Below, piece after piece: positions 23,867 through 28,877 of a stretch of DNA of 28,877 nt. The position numbers and the translations under genes were made by a program. The DNA is from UBA8337 sp965658615 (GTDB lineage: Bacteria; Pseudomonadota; Alphaproteobacteria; RS24). Below the pieces are notes generated by a model. The model had not been told where the DNA came from, did not search any database, and was given only the letters and a program-made list of their open reading frames with translations. How positions within the stretch are numbered: position 1 is the first letter of the stretch; every line of letters starts with the position of its first letter. The DNA lies in contig CBFHSX010000021.1 in the NCBI GenBank assembly GCA_965658615.1, forward strand, positions 1-28,877, read 5' to 3'.

Positions 23867-24835
23867 ATGTCGCGCATCCTTGCAGCCCTATCGATTTTTT
23901 TGCTGGCGCTGGTGGTTATTTTGCTGCTGGGCTCCAGCTTTTTGATTTCGTCGGACCTGCTGCGTAGCGATTTAGTCGAAAAATACCGCAGCGCGGATTC
24001 ATTTTTCTACCGCCTGCCCTCCGGGGCAATGGCCCATATTCGCGATGAAGGCAATCGCAACGGGCCGCCGGTCTTTTTGATTCACGGCTCCAATGCCTCG
24101 CTGCACACATGGGAACCTTGGGTTCAAGAGCTTGGCGATAGCTACCGTCTCATCAGCTTTGACCTGCCGGGCCATGGGCTGACCGGCGTGACACCCGATG
24201 ATGATTATAGCGTTGACGCCATGGTGCGCTTCACCAAGGAAATCGCCGATTTGTTCGGCCTCGACAAGGTCACGCTGGCCGGCAATAGCATGGGCGGGGC
24301 GGTGGCGCTGAAATTCGCGCTCGATTATCCGCAGCATACGCAAGCTTTGGTGTTGGTCTCCTCCGGCGGCATGGCGCGCGATGAGACCGCTGACGATGTC
24401 GGCGGCTTTAGCCTCGCTCGCAATGAAACGACACGCGGCCTGATGCGCTATGTGACGCCGCGCTTTTTGATTGCCCAAACACTGCGCGGCGTGGTCGCCG
24501 ATCCGGATAATTTCGTCACCGATGAGATGGTGACACGCTATTGGGAATTATTGCGCATGACCGGCTCGCGCGACGCCGCGATTAAGCGTTTTACCGGCTA
24601 TGCCACACGCAGCCCGCTGGAGCCGCTTCTACCGGCCATTCGTACCCCGGCGCTTATCCTTTGGGGCACACAAGACCGGCTGATACCCGTCGCGCAGGGC
24701 ATTCGCATGGCCCAAACCTTGCGCGGCAGTAACATCAAGGCGTATAGCCATGCCGGCCATTTGGCGCATGAAGAAATCCCCGAAGAAACAGCCGCCGACA
24801 CGCGCGCGTTTTTGGAAAATCTGAGTTTGAAATAG
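23867..24835 (+). CDS. Membrane-anchored alpha/beta hydrolase
   Basis: A 322-residue protein with an N-terminal hydrophobic segment (residues 4-29, ILAALSIFLLALVVILLLG) and then an alpha/beta hydrolase domain. The oxyanion loop is FLIHGSNAS (70-78), the nucleophile elbow GNSMGG (Ser141), the acid Asp in WGTQDRLIP and the base His in SHAGHLAHEE. The N-terminus lacks a clean signal-peptidase site, so an inner-membrane anchor with a periplasmic enzyme domain is likely, though secretion is possible. The substrate is not known. The ribosome-binding site lies inside a perfect 7-bp stem. The gene stands alone between the zinc-finger gene and the convergent tRNA. Confidence 0.9.
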   Translation: MSRILAALSIFLLALVVILLLGSSFLISSDLLRSDLVEKYRSADSFFYRLPSGAMAHIRDEGNRNGPPVFLIHGSNASLHTWEPWVQELGDSYRLISFDLPGHGLTGVTPDDDYSVDAMVRFTKEIADLFGLDKVTLAGNSMGGAVALKFALDYPQHTQALVLVSSGGMARDETADDVGGFSLARNETTRGLMRYVTPRFLIAQTLRGVVADPDNFVTDEMVTRYWELLRMTGSRDAAIKRFTGYATRSPLEPLLPAIRTPALILWGTQDRLIPVAQGIRMAQTLRGSNIKAYSHAGHLAHEEIPEETAADTRAFLENLSLK

Positions 24836-24942
24836 GCCGTATGGCTTACATCGCGCGCAAAGCATGCTATAGACATCGCGTTCCAGTGCGGCCTCGCATC
24901 TCGGCGGTTTTACTCCGCAAAACCACCTCGCTTGTACAAGGC

Positions 24943-24973
24943 GTGCCTGGTTCGCCTTTCGGCGAACGGGCAC
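24943..24973 (-). other. Strong stem-loop just 3' of tRNA-Leu
   Basis: Outer arms GTGCC (24943-24947) and GGCAC (24969-24973) and inner arms GTTCGCC (24950-24956) and GGCGAAC (24961-24967) form 12 base pairs; on the minus strand the loop is GAAA. It begins 8 bases past the encoded CCA. There is no T-run, so it may be a processing or protection element rather than an intrinsic terminator. Confidence 0.5.
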
Positions 24974-24981
24974 TTTTAGTA

Positions 24982-25069
24982 TGGTGGCCTCGGACGGACT
25001 CGAACCGTCACGCTCTAATCGAGCCGCAGATTTTAAGTCTGCTGTGTCTACCAATTCCACCACGAGGCC
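24982..25069 (-). tRNA. tRNA-Leu(TAA)
   Basis: A class II tRNA on the minus strand with the 3' CCA encoded (24984-24982). The acceptor arms GGCCTCG and CGAGGCC pair fully. The anticodon stem GCAGA/TCTGC closes the loop CTTAAAA, giving anticodon TAA (25035-25033), which reads UUA and UUG. A long variable arm (GCTC/GAGC) and the T arm GACGG-TTCGAGT-CCGTC complete the fold; TGGTAGACAC in the D arm is typical of leucine tRNAs. A possible -10 TATAGA lies at 25091-25086, about 16 bases before the 5' end, without a good -35. There is no sign of use as an integration site. Confidence 0.98.
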
Positions 25070-25092
25070 ATGCCAGAACGCGCTTTCTATAG

Positions 25093-25109
25093 CACAGATT
25101 GGCTCTGTG
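25093..25109 (-). other. Small hairpin after the MBL lipoprotein gene
   Basis: CACAGA (25093-25098) pairs with TCTGTG (25104-25109) around a 5-base loop, one base past the MBL gene stop on the minus strand. It could protect or end that transcript, but no T-run follows. Confidence 0.3.
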
Positions 25110-25110
25110 T

Positions 25111-26196
25111 TTAGTTCGAAATCGCATCCATTTGCACGCTTTCACCGATTTTCATTACCAGCGCTTGATTGCCGGCGGCAGCTTCGAAGCGCTCGCGGGG
25201 TTCGCTAAACGGCTCAAAGGACAGGATGAACGTGCCCCAATGCATCGGCACCATACGTTTGCAGCCGACATCGCGGCCCAGCGCGACGCCGCCTTCCGGG
25301 TCCATATGCGCGCCTTGCATGAAATCGCGCGGGGCATAAGCGCCGATACTCATCAGGCCGAGATCACAGCCGCCATGTGTGTCGGCCATGTGCTTACCGA
25401 TATCGGCGAAGATGCTGTCATGCATCTCGGTGTCGCCCGTATGATAAATCGAGCGCCCACCGGCGGAAAAACCATAGCTCATCCACAATGTGCGATTGAC
25501 GTCAAACGGTGTACGATTGGCCCAATGCACGGCCGGATAGGCGGTCAAACGGAAGGTGCTGGACTTGGCCGGCAGCGTCACCTCATCATACCAATCAACC
25601 TCCTGCACCCGGCCATAGCCCTTGAAATATTTGCCCAACCCAAGCGGCACCACAGCGGTGATGCGGCCTTTATTGGGCAGGCGGTCGAGCGTTGCCGTAT
25701 CGAGGTGGTCGTAATGCGCATGGCTGATGACCACAACATCAATCGGCGGCAGGTCTTCGATCAACAGGCCGGGCGGCATCAACCGCGCCGGGCCGGCAAA
25801 TGAAAACGGGCTGGCACGGCGTGAGAAGACGGGGTCGGTCAGCACAGTGACACCATCAAGCCGCGCAAGAAATGTCGCATGGCCGATCCAGCTCACAAAA
25901 TCCCCATCACCCATATCAGCCAATTGCGCGCGCGCGGCCTCGCGGTCCATAACATGGTTCGCCGGAATTTCCGGCAGCGCACCAAATGCATTACGCCAAA
26001 TCGCCTGCCCCAAAAACTCAATCCGGCGCATCAGGGGAACGCTCCGCTTCATACTATTGGGCAGATTACGAAAGCCGTTTTCCAAATGATGATAAGGCGC
26101 ATCGCCGCCAACCGGCTTGCCGACACCACCACAAGAGGCCAGCACCAACCCCAAACCAACAATCAGGACGGCGCCTGTAATTCCTGACATTTTCAT
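25111..26196 (-). CDS. MBL-fold metallohydrolase, lipoprotein (NAPE-PLD/UlaG-like)
   Basis: A 361-residue metallo-beta-lactamase-fold protein. The metal motif HAHYDH is at residues 159-164, with a later HTGDTEMHD and PMHWGTF supplying the remaining ligands. The blocks WIGHATFLARLDGVTVLTDP and HWANRTPFDVNRTLWMSYGF resemble NAPE-PLD-like and outer-membrane-associated relatives. The N-terminus is a lipoprotein signal: hydrophobic ITGAVLIVGLGLVLASC with lipobox LASC, lipidated Cys at 22 and Gly after it, suggesting an outer-membrane destination. I chose ATG 26196; a GTG four codons earlier is possible. Phospholipase D-type activity is only a family suggestion. It lies between tRNA-Leu and a terminator. 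Confidence 0.92.
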   Translation of the reverse strand: MKMSGITGAVLIVGLGLVLASCGGVGKPVGGDAPYHHLENGFRNLPNSMKRSVPLMRRIEFLGQAIWRNAFGALPEIPANHVMDREAARAQLADMGDGDFVSWIGHATFLARLDGVTVLTDPVFSRRASPFSFAGPARLMPPGLLIEDLPPIDVVVISHAHYDHLDTATLDRLPNKGRITAVVPLGLGKYFKGYGRVQEVDWYDEVTLPAKSSTFRLTAYPAVHWANRTPFDVNRTLWMSYGFSAGGRSIYHTGDTEMHDSIFADIGKHMADTHGGCDLGLMSIGAYAPRDFMQGAHMDPEGGVALGRDVGCKRMVPMHWGTFILSFEPFSEPRERFEAAAGNQALVMKIGESVQMDAISN

Positions 26197-26218
26197 GTTC
26201 CCGCTCACTAAAACCCAA

Positions 26219-26248
26219 AGAAAAACGGCGACCCGAAAGGCCGCCGTT
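26219..26248 (-). terminator. Intrinsic terminator of the small secreted-protein gene
   Basis: On the minus strand AACGGCG (26248-26242) pairs with CGCCGTT (26230-26224) through a GC-rich stem, with extra inner CC/GG pairing and the tail TTTTTC. It begins about 36 bases past the stop of the gene at 26284-26529. This is the clearest terminator in the window. Confidence 0.85.
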
Positions 26249-26283
26249 AAACAATATAGGTCTGAAACCCTAAGCTTTCCAGC

Positions 26284-26529
26284 TTAGTTGTTCAGGCCTT
26301 GCCATACCGGCCAGCATTTGCTGCCGGCTTTTTTGGCCAGCGCAGCTTGGGCGGCTTTTGCATTGTCGCCTTGTTGCGCAGCAGTGTAATCGTCTTTACC
26401 GGTGCACCAGACATAGAACTGGTGGCTGCCGCTTTGCGACATGGCGTCGAAACCTGAATCCAGAGCAACAGCAGCGTTCGGCATAGCGAAAGCGGCGGCC
26501 AGGACCAGTGCAGATACAGTCTTTTTCAT
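26284..26529 (-). CDS. Small secreted protein, unknown function
   Basis: An 81-residue protein I do not recognise. MKKTVSALVLAAAFAMPNAAVA is a textbook Sec signal peptide with cleavage after AVA at residue 22, leaving a mature chain of about 59 residues. It contains two cysteines (FYVWCTGKDDY and GSKCWPVWQG), plausibly a disulfide, and a helical Ala/Gln/Lys-rich middle (YTAAQQGDNAKAAQAALAKK). The ribosome-binding site AGGGAG is good, and a strong intrinsic terminator follows, so it looks like a single, possibly well-expressed gene. It lies between the CinA-like and MBL genes. It is probably periplasmic; no function is proposed. Confidence 0.78.
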   Translation of the reverse strand: MKKTVSALVLAAAFAMPNAAVALDSGFDAMSQSGSHQFYVWCTGKDDYTAAQQGDNAKAAQAALAKKAGSKCWPVWQGLNN

Positions 26530-26601
26530 AACAATCTCCCTAATTGATGTTCACAGCTTGCCGCGCTACGCCGCAAAATAAAATTAAAAAATTTGTTAGG
26601 A

Positions 26602-27384
26602 TTAGCCCTTCAGCATGTCATGCGGGGCCGGTCGTTCGATTAAGGGCATGCCCATATCGGTAAACAGCTTTTGCACCGCCTGCTCCACCGCCGCCAAAGC
26701 CGTCATATCCGTGCCGCGCGCCACAACGGACACACCTGCCCCATCGGCCCCGTAAAACGGATATAGACCGATCGAAACTTGGCTGTGCGTATCCTGCAAG
26801 CGTTCCATCGCCTCGGCAATCGAGCCCTCCGGCACTTGCGAGGTAACGGTGATGGAGGATAATTTCTCACCGCCTTGCAAGGTCGGCAGGATATTTTCCA
26901 TCATGGCTTGCATGATTTTCGGTACGCCGGCCATGACATGCACATTGCCGATGCGAAAACCGGGCGCGGTGGAAACCGGATTATCGATCAGACTGGCCCC
27001 TTCCGGGATACGCGCCATGCGGGCGCGGGCTTTGTTAAACTCAATGCCCTGCGCCTCATAATGCGCCTCCAGTAATTGCACTGCCAGAGGGTGCATTTCC
27101 AGCTTCACACCAAAGGCCGCGGCGATACAGTCGGCGGTAATATCGTCATGCGTCGGGCCAATGCCGCCGGTCGTGAACACGTAAGTATATTTGGCGCGCA
27201 GCGCATTGACCGCGGCCACCACCTCGTCCATCTCATCGGGCACAATGCGCACCTCGCGCATGTCGACGCCAATCTCGCCCAAGGCCGAAGCGACGAAAGC
27301 CAGATTTTTATCCTGTGTGCGGCCCGACAGCACTTCATTGCCGACAATCAGCATGGCGGCGGTGACTTTTTTGATTTCAGACAT
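26602..27384 (-). CDS. CinA N-terminal-like / molybdopterin-binding domain protein
   Basis: A 260-residue protein with one MoCF-biosynthesis-type (MogA/MoeA/CinA N-terminal) domain: MLIVGNEVLSGRTQDKN at the start, VFTTGGIGPTHDDITADCIAAAFG, and later ARIPEGASLIDNP with FRIGNVHVMAGVPKIMQAM. That order matches the CinA N-terminal domain, which in other bacteria has ADP-ribose or NMN-related activity; the C-terminal NMN deamidase (PncC) domain is absent. Such stand-alone forms are common in alphaproteobacteria. The ATG at 27384 is chosen because GGGAGAG precedes it; a 30-codon upstream extension is unlike the family. It is divergent from map across 126 bases. Confidence 0.9.
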   Translation of the reverse strand: MSEIKKVTAAMLIVGNEVLSGRTQDKNLAFVASALGEIGVDMREVRIVPDEMDEVVAAVNALRAKYTYVFTTGGIGPTHDDITADCIAAAFGVKLEMHPLAVQLLEAHYEAQGIEFNKARARMARIPEGASLIDNPVSTAPGFRIGNVHVMAGVPKIMQAMMENILPTLQGGEKLSSITVTSQVPEGSIAEAMERLQDTHSQVSIGLYPFYGADGAGVSVVARGTDMTALAAVEQAVQKLFTDMGMPLIERPAPHDMLKG

Positions 27385-27428
27385 GATGGGCTCTCCCTTT
27401 GCGCGCAATTTAGCGTCGTCCTGCGATA

Positions 27429-27449
27429 TGGCAAGCGGCGGCCTTGCCA
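27429..27449. promoter_or_regulatory. Perfect 7-bp inverted repeat between the CinA-like gene and map
   Basis: TGGCAAG (27429-27435) and CTTGCCA (27443-27449) are exact complements separated by a GC-rich 7-base spacer. It lies near the centre of the 126-base divergent region. It could be an operator or an RNA hairpin in either leader; no T-run supports a terminator. Confidence 0.35.
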
Positions 27450-27510
27450 CGCCCTTGAAATTATCGACAGCCAAGCCCGTCTCGTGCTATCCCATACGCA
27501 GGAGAGCAAA

Positions 27511-28341
27511 ATGAATTTTATCGATGCCAATCTCGATCCGCTCCGCAATACCGGTCAGGTGAAAATTCACACTGAAGCCGATTTTGACGGCATGCGGAAG
27601 GTCGGCCGTATGGCAGCCCAAGTGCTGGACGCGCTGGGCGAATTTGTCGTGCCCGGTGTCTCGACCAAAGAGCTTGACGACCGCGCGCTTGGCATGATCC
27701 GCGACCTCGGGGCGGTGCCCGCGCCGCTCAATTATCGCGGCTTTCGCAAATCCATTTGCACCTCCATCAATCATGTTGTGTGCCATGGCATTCCGGGCGA
27801 AAAGGCCCTGCGCGAGGGTGACATTGTCAATGTCGATGTGACCTTGTTCCATGAGGGCTGGCATGGCGACCATAGCCGCATGTATGGCGCCGGCAAAACC
27901 TCGGTGAAAGCGCAAAAGCTGATGGATGTGACCTATGAGGCGCTGATGCAAGGCATTCAAGTGGCGCGCCCGGGCGCGACGCTGGGCGATATTGGCCACG
28001 CCATCCAGTCCTATGCCGAATTGCACCGCATGGCAGTGGTGCGTGATTTCTGCGGCCATGGTCTGGGCCGCATTTTCCACGATACGCCAAATATCCTGCA
28101 TTATGGCCGCGTCGGCGAAGGGCTGGTGCTGCGCGAGGGCATGTTTTTCACCATTGAGCCAATGCTCAATCTCGGCAAACCGGCAGTCAAAATTCTTGGT
28201 GATGGCTGGACCGCAGTAACGCGCGACCGCACATTGTCAGCGCAATTCGAGCATTCGGTCGGCGTTACCGCCACCGGTTGCGAGATTTTCACCAAATCCC
28301 TGACCGGCAAGGATACGCCACACAGACCGCAAGGCGACTAG
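27511..28341 (+). CDS. map: Methionine aminopeptidase, type I
   Basis: MAP removes the initiator methionine from new proteins. The 276-residue product has the usual type I pattern. The five metal ligands are visible: Asp109 (VNVDV), Asp120 (HGDHS), His183 (CGHGLG), Glu216 (TIEPM) and Glu247 (QFEHS). Other conserved parts are SICTSINHVVCHGIPG and HDTPNILHYG. The start follows GGAGAGCAAA directly, which settles the ATG at 27511 even though the frame runs over 400 bases further upstream, antisense to the CinA-like gene. radC follows closely. The map-radC pairing is common in alphaproteobacteria. Confidence 0.98.
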   Translation: MNFIDANLDPLRNTGQVKIHTEADFDGMRKVGRMAAQVLDALGEFVVPGVSTKELDDRALGMIRDLGAVPAPLNYRGFRKSICTSINHVVCHGIPGEKALREGDIVNVDVTLFHEGWHGDHSRMYGAGKTSVKAQKLMDVTYEALMQGIQVARPGATLGDIGHAIQSYAELHRMAVVRDFCGHGLGRIFHDTPNILHYGRVGEGLVLREGMFFTIEPMLNLGKPAVKILGDGWTAVTRDRTLSAQFEHSVGVTATGCEIFTKSLTGKDTPHRPQGD

Positions 28342-28352
28342 AAAGGCCAAGG

Positions 28353-28877
28353 GTGCAAGAGCAACAAAAAAAGCCACCCACTGCCCGCAAAAAGATCACC
28401 GCGAAGGCCATAGAGAACGCCTGCGCGATCGCTTTCGAAAAGGCGGGCACGATGCTGTGCAAGAATATGAATTGTTGGAATTGGTTTTGTTTCGCCCCTT
28501 GCAACGCCGTGATGTGAAAGAACTGGCAAAAGATTTGCTGCACCGTTTCGGTGATATTTCCGCCGTGCTGGCCGCGCCGCGTGCCGAGTTGACAGACATA
28601 AAGGGTGTTTCCGACCGCGTGGTAGATGAGTTCGAGCTCATTCGCGGCGTGGCGTTAAAAATAGGCCAATCAACCATCATCAATAAAAAAGCGTTGGCCA
28701 ATTGGGACGCGCTGCTTGCCTATTGCCGCACCAAAATGGCGGAAAACACGATTGAAGAATTCCACGTCATTTTTCTCGATAAGCAAAACCATATTATCGC
28801 CGATGAACAAATGGGGCGCGGCACAGTTGACCACACGCCGGTCTATCCGCGCGAGGTCATCAAAAGATGTTTGGAGC
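28353..28877 (+). CDS. radC: RadC/MPN-domain protein, 5' end frame-disrupted, 3'-truncated
   Basis: The gene encodes the RadC family (JAB/MPN domain), whose function in DNA repair is disputed. The frame with good family sequence reads HREGHRERLRDRFRKGG, EYELLELVLFRPLQRRDVK, a helix-hairpin-helix-like region, and EEFHVIFLDKQN with GTVDHTPVYPREV; the window ends before the catalytic HxH motif. Between an in-frame TGA at 28301 and this conserved start there is no ATG, GTG or TTG. A GTG at 28353, 11 bases after map and preceded by AAGG, is in another frame; adding one base at an A-run (28366-28372 or 28389-28393) would join them. So the 5' end is frameshifted, uses an unusual start or contains an error. 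Confidence 0.85.

Noticed and set aside
24982..25069. tRNA-Leu as an integration site for a mobile element
   Set aside because: No integrase, no repeat of the tRNA 3' end and no foreign-looking genes lie on either side.
27076..27510. In-frame extension of map upstream to 27076
   Set aside because: It is antisense to the CinA-like gene, unlike any map N-terminus, and the ATG at 27511 has an ideal ribosome-binding site.
1..28877. CRISPR array, insertion sequences, prophage or defence island
   Set aside because: No regularly spaced repeats, transposase, phage or restriction genes were seen in any frame.

Overview
The window reads as ordinary chromosomal core DNA of an alphaproteobacterium, moderately GC-rich and very gene-dense. 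The clues are an alphaproteobacterial-style NAD kinase C-terminus, a DUF3126 protein near cysE, a 64-residue CHCC zinc-finger protein, a NUDT19-like Nudix enzyme, and the run thrS-yidD / NifU-like scaffold / folE-hisI. I see no prophage, insertion sequence, CRISPR array, integrase or defence cassette, and I cannot name a genus.

Layout. 1-6.2 kb: end of nadK; a minus-strand run TraR/DksA-like protein > MFS transporter > Nudix hydrolase; a plus-strand family III CoA-transferase; a minus-strand pair nitroreductase > MATE efflux pump. 6.2-14 kb: a putative outer-membrane protein; yidD-thrS overlapping by ATGA; a small membrane protein made of two copies of one hairpin module, overlapping a DUF1905 gene; a NifU/IscU-like scaffold behind cysS; a 339-base leader or intergenic stretch; folE-hisI; a CBS-pair protein. 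14-19.8 kb: minus-strand run gamma-carbonic-anhydrase-like > GMC oxidoreductase (broken) > rhomboid protease; a membrane-anchored unknown; cysE > SDR > DUF3126. 19.8-23.6 kb: a four-gene plus-strand operon (alpha/beta hydrolase, crotonase-fold protein, SDR, M20 amidohydrolase) that looks like a small catabolic unit. 23.6-28.9 kb: zinc-finger protein, membrane-anchored alpha/beta hydrolase, tRNA-Leu(TAA), MBL-fold lipoprotein, small secreted protein with its own terminator, CinA-like domain protein, then map and the start of radC.

How the genes work together. Most are housekeeping: translation (thrS, cysS, tRNA-Leu, map), cofactors and amino acids (nadK, folE, hisI, cysE), Fe-S assembly and membrane-protein insertion. 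Accessory functions are transport, detoxification and a short acyl-CoA/ester/amide degradation operon.

The sharpest anomalies are two broken frames. The GMC oxidoreductase contains an almost perfect 31-base tandem duplication (period 32) that shifts the frame and removes its catalytic C-terminus; taking out 32 bases restores a clean 545-residue protein. The 5' end of radC has no usable in-frame start unless one base is added to an A-run. Either may be recent mutation or assembly error. Other points worth a look are the duplicated membrane hairpin protein, a hairpin that sequesters a ribosome-binding site, and the structured folE leader. I found no clear new multi-gene system.
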